Origin: Protula sp. h YS-2021
Lineage: Eukaryota; Annelida; Polychaeta; Sabellida; Serpulidae
Assembly: GCA_949752745.1 (NCBI GenBank)
Contig: OX457031.1
Span: forward strand, 54,054,803-54,118,802
DNA length: 64,000 bases
Direction of reading: 5' to 3'
The first letter of the stretch is position 1. Each line of letters opens with the position of its first letter. Below, in pieces: positions 1 to 12,300 of this stretch. Below the pieces are notes generated by a model. That model was not told the origin of the DNA. It saw only the letters and a program-made list of their open reading frames with translations, and ran no database searches. Position numbers and translations under genes: made by a program.

Positions 1-1430
1 ACTAGAATTAAAGCTCTAAAAATAAAATGCTACAAAAAATAAATAAATAAATGAAAAATAGAGAAAAAAATATTTCTATTCCACAACGAAAGGTAAACTA
101 TAAATTAAAAATATACATCTCGAAGTACTGTGGAACATCTGTAAAACGAAGTACGGGGACACTGTCCCAGCTGATCAGATCAATTACTCCCTGAGAGTAC
201 TGGAACGTTGGTTTCTGCATATAAGACATCACATGCATCCCAATAACAACGAAAAATTCTAATCTAACCTCCCCGCTCCCCCCCCCCCAAAAAAAAAAAA
301 AAAATCAGGCAACTTATTTGGCCAGTTCTTGTTTTTAACGATAACTAGCTTAACACCACAAGCAGGTGTATATTAATTATCTAGAAAGCTATACCTGTAA
401 ATCTCACAGAAATGAAAACGATCCGCATACTGAAGCAATTCTAACCAAAAACAAACTTTTACTATCCTGGGCATAACCCTGACGGATCCATAAAAAAACG
501 CAATATACCCCTATTGCTTGATTCATAACAATCAACTGTTTCAGCTCTATGTTACTGCTTCTGCTCAAATATAAAAAGTTTAGTTGAGTTTTTATTTCGC
601 CAGCCTATTTCACATTTTTTTAAGTTAATGCAAAAAAAAAAAAAAAACTTGCTTGATACAACTCATTGGGAAAGCCATTTATTTATAATTCCACTTCGAT
701 TAAAATCACATACCAGCCAGACGTGTACAATGGCTAACTATCTCGCTGTTCTATTTTTAAACATATCACAGACCATGCAAATATATAATCTTCATACACT
801 TAAAACTAAAACTAATATAGTAAAATTAAAATAAATTTGCTTGTCTGACAAAAAAACACTGAACTAGTGATACAATGGTATCCAGATATATGATCCAGGG
901 GTCACCGTAAAAACAATCAATCTATAATCAATATTTTTACAGCATCACAAGTGATCCACAGTTTACATCACTAACACTCGCTGACCAATATTCTCCTATC
1001 TCCCCCACCCCTCCTATCTCCCCCACCCACTCCCCCCTCCTCACGTACTTGACGAATTAAGGTGCTGCATTCTACAAACCACAATTACCAAGGTTTGCCC
1101 TGGCAATGGCGGAATTAAGAGCACGGTATTGATCGGTTAAACGAGAAGAAAATGCTCAAAATAATGGACATAACATTTGTAACTTTTTTTTAAAGGCTAT
1201 CTTAATTTAAATTTTCACCAGACCAGGTAACGCGAAACATTAACAAAATTTTCAGTTCGCACGTTTTGCTTAAGGAGATTTGTTTTCTCCCAGATTTGGG
1301 GCGGATTCTTTGTGGGTCCTGTTTGTTTTATTGGTGGGAAGATGTTGTTTCTATGGAGACGTACCTTGTTGCTCATAAAACACAAGAAAATCACAGCTCG
1401 CTCATTTTGAAAATCTGAAAAACAAATCCA
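1..1430. other. AT-rich non-coding flank, likely FBXL4 3' flank
   Basis: No gene was recognised. The stretch holds homopolymer runs (poly-C/A at 279-304, poly-A near 633-647) and a C-rich CTATCTCCCCCACCC repeat near 995-1035. A minus-strand AATAAA at 1327-1332 is a candidate polyadenylation signal for FBXL4, downstream of the satellite-filled 3' UTR; this is unproven. Confidence 0.4.
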
Positions 1431-1435
1431 GTAAC

Positions 1436-3306
1436 ATGAGTATCGCTACAGGTTCACTGCACCTGGTAGCTACGCTTAATATCTACGCGTGGATAGTCCC
1501 TCTGCGCATGCGCGTCACTTCAAGCTCATTGCTCCTGGTAGCTACGCTTAATATCTACGCGTGGATAGTCCCTCTGCGCATGCGCGTCACTTCAAGCTCA
1601 TTGCTCCTGGTAGCTACGCTTAATATCTACGCGTGGATAGTCCCTCTGCGCATGCGCGTCACTTCAAGCTCATTGCTCCTGGTAGCTACGCTTAATATCT
1701 ACGCGTGGATAGTCCCTCTGCGCATGCGCGTCACCACATGCTTATTGCTCCTGGTAGCTACGCTTGATGTATACGCGTGGATGGTCCCTCTGCGCATGCG
1801 CGTCACCACATGCTTATTGCTCCTGGTAGCTACGCTTGATGTATACGCGTGGATGGTCCCTCTGCGCATGCACGTCGCTACATGCTCATTGCTCCTGGTA
1901 GCTACGCTTGATATCTACGCGTGGATAGTCTCTCTGCGCATGCGCGTCACTACATGCTCATTGCTCCTGGTAGCTACGCTTGATCTCTACGCGTGGATAG
2001 TCCCTCTACGCATGCGCGTCACTTCAAGCTCATTGCTCCTGGTAGCTACGCTTTATATCTACGCGTGGATAGTCCCTCTGCGCATGCGCGTCACTACATG
2101 CTCATTGTTCCCGGTAGCTACGCTTGATATCCACGCGTGGATAGTCCCTCTGCGCATGCACGTCGCTACATGCTCATTGCTCCTGGTAGCTACGCTTGAT
2201 ATCTACGCGTGGATAGTCCCTCTACGCATGCGCGTCACTACATGCTCATTGCTCCTGGTAGCTACACTTGATATCTACGCGTGGATAGTCCCTCTGCGCA
2301 TGGGCATCGCTACATTCTCACTGCTCCTGGTAGCTACGCTTGATGTCTACGCGTGGATAGTCCCTCTGCGCATGCGCGTCACTTCAAGCTCATTGCTCCT
2401 GGTAGCTACGCTTGATATCTACGCGTGGATAGTCCCTCTGCGCATGCGCGTCACTACATGCTCATTGCTCCTGGTAGCTACACTTGATATCTACGCGTGG
2501 ATAGTCCCTCTGCGCATGCGCGTCACTACATGCTCATTGCTCCTGGTAGCTACGCTTGATATCTACGCGTGGATAGTCTCTCTGCGCATGCGCGTCACTA
2601 CATGCTCATTGCTCCTGGTAGCTACGCTTGATATCTACGCGTGGATAGTCCCTCTGCGCATGCGCGTCACTACATGCTCATTGCTCCTGGTAGCTACACT
2701 TGATATCTACGCGTGGATAGTCCCTCTGCGCATGCGCGTCACTACATGCTCATTGCTCCTGGTAGCTACGCTTGATATCTACGCGTGGATAGTCTCTCTG
2801 CGCATGCGCGTCACTACATGCTCATTGCTCCTGGTAGCTACGCTTGATATCTACGCGTGGATAGTCCCTCTGCGCATGCGCGTCGCTACATACTCATTGC
2901 TCCTGGTAGCTACGCTTAATATCTACGCGTGGATAGTCCCTCTGCGCATGCGCGTCACTACATGCTCATTGCTCCTGGTAGCTACGCTTAATATCTACGC
3001 GTGGATAGTCCCTCTGCGCATGCGCGTCACTACATACTCATTGCTCCTGGTAGCTACGCTTGATATCTACGCGTGGGTAGTCCCTCTGCGCATGCGCGTC
3101 ACTACATGCTCATTGCTCCTGGTAGCTACGCTTGATATCTACGCGTGGATAGTCCCTCTGCGCATGCGCGTCACTACATGCTCATTGCTCCTGGTAGCTA
3201 CGCTTGATATCTACGCGTGGATAGTCCCTCTGCGCATGCGCGTCACTACATGCTCATTGCTCCTGGTAGCTACGCTTGATGTCTACGCGTGGGTAGTCCC
3301 TCTGCC
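1436..3306 (-). repeat. 72-bp minisatellite, 26 units, derived from the FBXL4 3' end
   Basis: The period is exactly 72 bp over about 1.87 kb, with few substitutions between units. Read on the minus strand, the unit is the last FBXL4 codons (RDYPRVDIKRSYQEQ), the TGA stop and 3' UTR sequence containing TGCGCATGCGCG or its complement. The unit nearest the gene (3254-3306) is the functional coding end. Because 72 is divisible by 3, the plus strand shows a long artificial open frame. Confidence 0.95.
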
Positions 3307-3386
3307 ACTCACTCACGGCGCTGTTACTGAGGCTACCGCAGAACGACAAGTCCAGGAACTCCAGTTTAGGACATCCTTCCAATAAT
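3254..3386 (-). CDS. FBXL4: FBXL4 last coding exon (16)
   Basis: The exon encodes LLEGCPKLEFLDLSFCGSLS then NSAVSEWQRDYPRVDIKRSY and a short end before TGA at 3254-3256, matching the family's C-terminus. The acceptor is TGTGTTGCAG. Its last codons are the first unit of the 72-bp tandem array that forms the following 3' UTR. Confidence 0.9.
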
Positions 3387-6300
3387 CTGCAACACACAAT
3401 TGCTTTCAGCAGTGTTCGAATAAAAAAAAACTTTAAAAAAAAATTTAAAAAAAAAAAGCTTGTGACGTCCCAAACCTAAGTTTACAACTTAAGTTCCATA
3501 AATACGTCTAAACTCCAAGAAGCCATTTGATATGTTTCAAGTACCTTTTTACAGCCTGGTCCGTGATGACGTTCGTTCCCAGGAGATCCAGTTGCTCCAG
3601 GTCAGGCAAGTGTTCCGCGAAGGCTATGACGTCACTATCGCCCACAGATCTGTGACATAAAACAGTGACGCCGTCAACACAAGTCTCTAAACGGGGCTTG
3701 GCTGCTCTATCTGTGATTAGGGGTCATCCATAAAGTACGTCATCAATTTTTGACTCCCTTATCAACATATACGCAGTGCATACGCAGTTGCCTAGACCTC
3801 CCTTCCCCCGTACGCAATATGTTGTGCTATATTGAAAAAATATTAATTTGTTTTAATAAGCAGGTCCAAGGACATGACCCAGCCGAGATACCAAACAAGG
3901 AAAGAGAGAAAAACTCTGAAACGTATACTGTTAGGCCAAAAAATGAAGAACTTTGTTTCTGAACGTAACTTTTTCATAATTTTAATACACAAATACGAGT
4001 TTTCCCGGGTGGAAGCTACCCGAAAAGGGATGTTGGAGAGGTTGAGTTTTGACGATTTTGATGTATTTACCAACATTTACACAATTTTACAAAATTTTTA
4101 AAATTCCACCATTTCGGCATTTTTTATCATTTGCGAAAAAAAAGCAAAGTCCATGTGGAGAAGCACCTAAGAAACTTTCGATTAAAAGCGGACGTTAATG
4201 GTACTGGAAGGTACGGGAACCCACGTTAATGGTACTGGTAGGTACGGGAACCCACGTTAATGGTACTGGAAGGTACGGGAACCCACGTTAATGGTATTGG
4301 AAGGTACGGGAACCCACGTTTATGGTACTGGAAGGTAAGGGAACCCACGATAATGGTACTGGAAGGTACGGGAACCCACGTTTATGGTACTGGTAGGTAC
4401 GGGAACCCACGTTAATGGTACTGGTAGGTACGGGAACCCACGTTAATGGTACTGGAAGGTACGGGAACCCACGTTAATGGTACTGGAAGGTACGGGAACC
4501 CACGTTTATGGTACTGGAAGGTAAGGGAACCCACGATAATGGTACTGGAAGGTACGGGAACCCACGTTAATGGTACTGGAAGGTACGGGAACCCACGTTA
4601 ATGGTACTGGAAGGTACGGGAACCCAGGTTAATGGTATTGGTAGGTAAGGGAACCCACGTTAATGTACTGGAAGGTACGGGAACCCACGTTAATGGTACT
4701 GGTAGGTAAGGGAACCCACGTTAATGTACTGGAAGGTACGGGAACCCACGTTAATGGAACAGGTAGGTAAGGGAACCCACGTTAATGGTACTGGTAGTTA
4801 CGGGAACCCACGTTAATGGAACAGGTAGGTAAGGGAACCCACGTTAATGTACTGGAAGGTACGGGAACCAACGTTAATGGTACTGGAAGGTACGGGAACC
4901 CACGTTTATGGAACAGGTAGGTAAGGGAACCCACGTTAAAGTACTGGAAGGTACGGGAACCCACGTTAATGGAACTGGAAGGTACGGAAACCCAGGTTAA
5001 TGGTATTGGTAGGTACGGGAACCAATGTTAATGGAACAGGTAGGTAAGGGAACCCACGTTAATGTACTGGAAGGTACGGGAACCAACGTTAATGGTAGTG
5101 GAAGGTACGGGAACCCACGTTTATGGAACAGGTAGGTAAGGGAACCCACGTTAATGTACTGGAAGGTAAGGGAACCCACGTTAATGGAACTGGAAGGTAC
5201 GGGAACCCAGGTTAATGGTATTGGTAGGTACGGGAACCCACGTTAATGGTACTGGAAGGTACGGGAACCCACGTTTATGGTACTGGTAGGTAAGGGAACC
5301 CACGTTAATATACTGGAAGGTACGGGAACCCACGTTAATGGTACTGGAAGGTACGGGAACCCACGTTAATGTACTGGAAGGTACGGGAACACACGTTAAT
5401 GGTACTGGTAGGTAAGGGAACCCACGTTAATATACTGGAAGGTACGGGAACCCACGTTAATGGTACTGGTAGGTAAGGGAACCCACGTTAACGTACTGGA
5501 AGGTACGGGAACCCACGTTTATGGTACTGGTAGGTAAGGGAACCCACGTTAATGGTACTGGAAGGTAAGGGAACCCACGTTAATATACTGGAAGGTACGG
5601 GAGCCCACGTTAATGGTATTGGAAGGTAAGGGAACCCACGTTAATGGAGCTGGAAGGTACGGGAACCCACGTTTATGGTACTGGTAGGTAAGGGAACCCA
5701 CGTTAATGGTACTGGAAGGTAAGGGAACCCACGTTAATATACTGGAAGGTACGGGAACCCACGTTAATGGTACTGGAAGGTAAGGGAACCCACGTTAATG
5801 GAGCTGGAAGGTACGGGAACCCACGTTTATGGTACTGGTAGGTAAGGGAACCCACGTTAATGGTACTGGAAGGTACGGGAACCCACGTTAATGGTACTGG
5901 TAGGTAAGGGAACCCACGTTAATATACTGGAAGGTACGGGAACCCACGTTAATGGTACTGGAAGGTAAGGGAACCCACGTTAATATACTGGAAGGTACGG
6001 GAACCCACGTTAATGGTACTGGTAGGTAAGGGAACCCACGTTTATGGTACTGGTAGGTAAGGGAACCCACGTTAATATACTGGAAGGTACGGGAACCCAC
6101 GTTAATGGTACTGGTAGGTAAGGGAACCCACGTTTATGGTACTGGTAGGTACGGAGCCCACGTTAATGGTACTGGAAGGTACGGGAACCCACGTTAATGG
6201 TATTGGAAGGTACGGGAACCCACGTTAATGGTACTGGAAGGTACGGGAACCCACGTTAATGGTACTGGAAGGTGCGGGAACCCACGTTAATGGTACTGGT

Positions 6301-9300
6301 AGGTAAGGGAACCCACGTTAATTGTACTGGAAGGTACGGGAACCCACGTTAATGGTACTGGAAGGTAAGGGAACCCACGTTTATGGTACTGGTAGGTACG
6401 GAGCCCACGTTAATGGTACTGGAAGGTACGGGAACCCACGTTTATGGTACTGGAAGGTACGGGAACCCACGTTAATGGTACTGGTAGGTAAGGGAACCCA
6501 CGTTAATATACTGGAAGGTACGGGAACCCACGTTAATGGTACTGGTAGGTAAGGGAACCCACATTAACGTACTGGAAGGTACGGGAACCCACGATAATGG
6601 TACTGGAAGGTACGGAGCCCACGTTAATGGTACTGGAAGGTACGGGAACCCACGTTAATGTACTGGAAGGTACGGGAACGCACGTTAATGGTACTGGAAG
6701 GTACGGGAACCCAGGTTAATGGTATTGGTAGGTAAGGGAACCCACGTTAATGGTACAGGAAGATACGGGAACCCACGTTTATGGTACTGGTAGGTAAGGG
6801 AACCCACGTTAACGTACTGGAAGGTACGGGAACCCACGTTAATGGTACTGGAAGGTACGGGAACCCACGTTAATGGTATTGGTAGGTACGGGAACCCACG
6901 TTAATGGTACTGGAAGGTACAAGAACCAACGTTAATGGAACTGTAAGGTAAGGGAACCCACGTTAATGTACTGGAAGGTACGGGAACCAATGTTAATGGA
7001 ACTGGAAGGTACGGGAACCCACGTTAATGGTACTGGAAGGTACGGGAACCAATGTTAATGGAACTGGAAGGTAAGGGAACACACGTTAATGGTACTGGTA
7101 GTTACGGGAACCCACGTTAATGGTAGTGGTAGGTAAGGGAACACACGTTAATGGTGCTGGTAGGTAAGGGAACCCACGTTAACGTACTGGAAGGTACGGG
7201 AACCCACGTTAATGGTACTGGAAGGTACGGAGCCCACGTTAATGGTACTGGAAGGTACGGGAACCAATGTTAATGGAACTGGAAGGTAAGGGAACCCACG
7301 TTAATGTACTGGAAGGTACGGGAACGCACGTTAATGGTACTGGAAGGTAAGGGAACCCACGTTAATGGAACTGGAAGGTACGGGAACCCAGGTTAATGGT
7401 ATTGGTAGGTACGGGAACCCACGTTAATGGTGCTGGAAGATACGGGAACCCACGTTTATGGTACTGGTAGGTAAGGGAACCCACGTTAACGTACTGGAAG
7501 GTACGGGAACCCACGTTAATGGTACTGGAAGGTACGGGAACCCAGGTTAATGGTATTGGTAGGTAAGGGAACCCACGTTAATATACTGGAAGGTACGGAA
7601 ACCCACGTTAATGGTACTGGTAGGTAAGGGAACCCACGTTAATGTACTGGAAGGTACGGGAACCCACGTTAATGGTACTGGAAGGTACGGAGCCCACGTT
7701 AATGGTACTGGAAGGTACGGGAACCAATGTTAATGGAACTGGAAGGTAAGGGAACCCACGTTAATGTACTGGAAGGTACGGGAACGCACGTTAATGGTAC
7801 TGGAAGGTAAGGGAACCCACGTTAATGGAACTGGAAGGTAAGGGAACCCACGATAATGTACTGGAAGGTGCGGGAACCCACGTTAATGGTATTGGAAGGT
7901 AAAGGAACCAACGTTAATTGTACTGGAAGGTACGGGAACCCACGTTAATGGTATTGGAAGGTACGGGAACCCACGTCAATGGTGCTGGAAGGTACGGGAA
8001 CACACGTTATTGGTACTGGAAGGTACGGGAACACACGTTAATGGTATTGGAAGGTAAGGGAACCCACGATAATGTACTGGAAGGTACGGGAACCCACGTT
8101 AATGGTATTGGAAGGTACGGGAACCCACGTTAATGGTATTGGAAGGTAAGGGAACCCACGATAATGTACTGGAAGGTAAGGGAACCCACGTTAATGGTAC
8201 TGGTAGTTACGGGAACCCACGTTAATGGTACTGGAAGGTAAGGGAACCCACGTTAATGGTACTGGTAGTTACGGGAACCCACGTTAATGGTACTGGTAGT
8301 TACGGGAACCCACGTTAATGGAACTGGAAGGTAAGGGAACCCACGTTAATGGTACTGGTAGTTACGGGAACCCACGTTAATGGTACTGGTAGTTACGGGA
8401 ACCCACGTTAATGGTACTGGAAGGTACGGGAACCCACGTTAATGGTACTGGTAGGTAAGGGAACCCACGTTAATGGTACTGGAAGGTAAGGGAACCCACG
8501 TTAATGGTACTGGTAGGTAAGGGAACCCACGTTAATGGTACTGGTAGGTAAGGGAACCCACGTTAATGGTACTGGTAGGTAAGGGAACCCACGTTAATGG
8601 TACTGGTAGGTTAGGGAACCCACGTAAATGGTACTGGTAGGTAAGGGAACCCACGTTAACGTACTGGAAGGTACGGGAACCCACGTTAATGGTACTGGAA
8701 GGTACGGGAACCCACGTTAATGGTACTGGTAGGTACGGAGCCCACGTTAATGGTACTGGAAGGTACGGGAACCCACGTTTATGGTACTGGTAGGTAAGGG
8801 AACCCACGTTAATGGTATTGGAAGGTAAAGGAACCCACGTTAATGGTACTGGAAGGTACGGCAACCCACGTTAATGGTACTGGAAGGTACGGGAACCCAC
8901 GTTAATGGTATTGGAAGGTACGGGAACCCACGTTAATGGTGCATGAAGGTACGGGAACACACGTTAATGGTACTGGAAGGTAAGGGAACCCACGTTAATG
9001 GAACTGGAAGGTACGGGAACCCAGGTGAATGGTATTGGTAGGTACGGGAACCCACGTTAACGTACTGGAAGGTACGGGAACCCACGTTAATGGTACTGGA
9101 AGGTACGGGAACCAATGTTAATGGAACTGGAAGGTAAGGGAACCCACGTTAATGTACTGGAAGGTAAGGGAACCCACGTTAATGGTACTGGAAGGTACGG
9201 GAACCCACGTTAATGGTACTGGAAGGTACGGAGCCCACGTTAATGGTACTGGAAGGTACGGGAACCCACGTTAATGTACTGGAAGGTACGGGAACACACG

Positions 9301-12300
9301 TTAATGGTACTGGAAGGTAAGGGAACCCACGTTAATGGTACTGGAAGGTACGGGAACCCAGGTTAATGGTATTGGTAGGTACGGGAACCCACGTTAATGG
9401 TACTGGAAGATACGGGAACCCACGTTTATGGTACTGGTAGGTAAGGGAACCCACGTTAACGTACTGGAAGGTACGGGAACCCACGTTAATGGTACTGGAA
9501 GGTACGGGAACCCAGGTTAATGGTACTGGAAGGTACGGGAAACCCACGTTTATGTTACTGGTAGGTAAGGGAACCCACGCTAATATACTGGAAGGTACGG
9601 GAACCCACGTTAATGGTACTGGTAGGTAAGGGAACCCACGTTAATGTACTGGAAGGTACGGGAACCCACGTTAATGGTACTAGAAGGTACGGAGCCCACG
9701 TTAATGGTACTGGAAGGTACGGGAACCAATGTTAATGGAACTGGAAGGTAAGGGAACCCACGTTAATGTACTGGAAGGTACGGGAACGCACGTTAATGGT
9801 ACTGGAAGGTAAGGGAACCCACGTTAATGGAACTGGAAGGTACGGGAACCCACGTTAATGGTACTGGAAGGTACGGGAACCAATGTTAATGGAACTGGAA
9901 GGTAAGGGAACCCACGTTAATGGTACTGGTAGTTACGGGAACCCACGTTAATGGTACTGGTAGGTAAGGGAACACACGTTAGTGGTACTGGTAGGTAAGG
10001 GAACCCACATTAATGGTACTGGTAGGTAAGGGAACCCACGTTTATGGTACTGGTAGGTAAGGGAACCCACGTTAATGGTACTGGTAGGTAAGGGAACCCA
10101 CGTTAATGGTACTGGTAGGTTAGGGAACCCACGTTAATGGTACTGGTAGGTAAGGGAACCCACGTTAACGTACTGGAAGGTACGGGAACCCACGTTAATG
10201 GTACTGGAAGGTACGGGAACCCACGTTAATGGTACTGGAAGGTAAGGGAACCCACGTTAATGTACTGGAAGGTACGGGAACCCACGTTAATGGTACTGGA
10301 AGGTACGGGAACCCACGTTAATGGTACTGGTAGGTAAGGGAACCCACGTTAATGGTACTGGAAGGTAAGGGAACCCACGTTTATATACTGGAAGGTACGG
10401 GAACACACGTTAATGGTATTGGAAGGTACGGGAACACACGTTAATGGTAATGGTAGGTAAGGGAACCCACGTTAATTGTACTGGTAGGTAAGGGAACCCA
10501 CGTTAATGGTATTGGAAGGTAAAGGAACCCACGTTAATATACTGGAAGGTACGGGAACACACGTTAATGGTATTGGAAGGTAAGGGAACCCACGTTAATT
10601 GTACTGGAAGGTACGGGAAACCACGTTAATGGTATTGGAAGGTAAAGGAACCCACGTTTATATACTGGAAGGTACGGGAACCCACGTTAATGGTACTGGT
10701 AGGTACGGGAACCCACGTTAATGGTACTGGAAGGTACGGGAACCCAGGTTAATGGAACTGGAAGGTAAGGGAACCAACGTTAATATACTGGAAGGTACGG
10801 GAACCAACGTTATAGGTACTGGAAGGTACGGGAACCCACGTTAATGGTACTGGAAGGTACGGGAACCCACGTTAATGGCACTGGTAGGTAAGGGAATCCA
10901 CGTTAATATACTGGAAGGTACGGGAACCCACGTTAATGGTACTCGAAGGTACGGGAACCCACGTTAATGTACTGGAAGGTACGGGAACCAATGTTAATGG
11001 AACTGGAAGGTAAGGGAACCCACGTTAATGTACTGGAAGGTACGGGAACGCACGTTAATCGTACTGGAAGGTATTGGTAGGTACGGGAACCCACGTTAAT
11101 GGTACTGGAAGGTACAAGAACCCACGTTTATGGTACTGGTAGGTAAGGGAACCCACGTTAATGGTACTGGAAGGTACGGGAACCCACGTTAATGGTACTG
11201 GAAGGTACGGGAACCCACGTTAATGGTACTGGAAGGTACGGGAACCCACGTTAATGGTACTGGTAGGTAAGGGAACCCACGTTAATGGTACTGGAAGGTA
11301 CGGGAACCCACGTTAATGGTACTGGAAGGTACGGGAACCCACGTTAATGGTATTGGAAGGTACGGGAACCCACGTTAATGGTGCTGGAAGGTACGGGAAC
11401 ACACGTTAATGGTACTGGAGGGTAAGGGAACCCACGTTAATGGAACTGGAAGGTACGGGAACCCAGGTGAATGGTATTGGTAGGTACGGGAACCCACGTT
11501 AATGGTACTGGAAGGTACAAGAACCCACGTTTATGGTACTGGTAGGTAAGGGAACCCACGTTAATATACTGGAAGGTATGGGAACCCACGTTAATGGTAC
11601 TGGTAGGTAAGGGAACCCACGTTAACGTACTGGAAGGTACGGGAACCCACGTTAATGGTACTGGAAGGTACGGGAACCCACGTTAATGGTACTGGAAGGT
11701 ACGGGAACCAATGTTAATGGAACTGGAAGGTAAGGGAACCCACGTTAATGTACTGGAAGGTAAGGGAACCCACGTTAATGGTACTGGAAGGTACGGGAAC
11801 CCACGTTAATGGTACTGGAAGGTACGGAGCCCACGTTAATGGTACTGGAAGGTACGGGAACCCACGTTAATGTACTGGAAGGTACGGGAACACACGTTAA
11901 TGGTACTGGAAGGTAAGGGAACCCACGTTAATGGTACTGGAAGGTACGGGAACCCAGGTTAATGGTATTGGTAGGTACGGGAACCCACGTTAATGGTACT
12001 GGAAGATACGGGAACCCACGTTTATGGTACTGGTAGGCAAGGGAACCCACGTTAACGTACTGGAAGGTACGGGAACCCACGTTAATGGTACTGGAAGGTA
12101 CGGGAACCCAGGTTAATGGTACTGGAAGGTACGGGAAACCCACGTTTATGGTACTGGTAGGTAAGGAAACCCACGCTAATATACTGGAAGGTACGGGAAC
12201 CCACGTTAATGGTACTGGTAAGTAAGGGAACCCACGTAAATGGTACTGGAAGGTACGGGAACCCACGTTAATGGTACTGGTAGGTACGGAGCCCACGTTA

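Noticed and set aside
1436..3385. Long plus-strand open frame of 649 codons with 24-residue repeats
   Set aside because: It is the antisense of the 72-bp satellite. The period is a multiple of three, so any stop-free frame stays open; its end runs through the antisense of FBXL4 exon 16.
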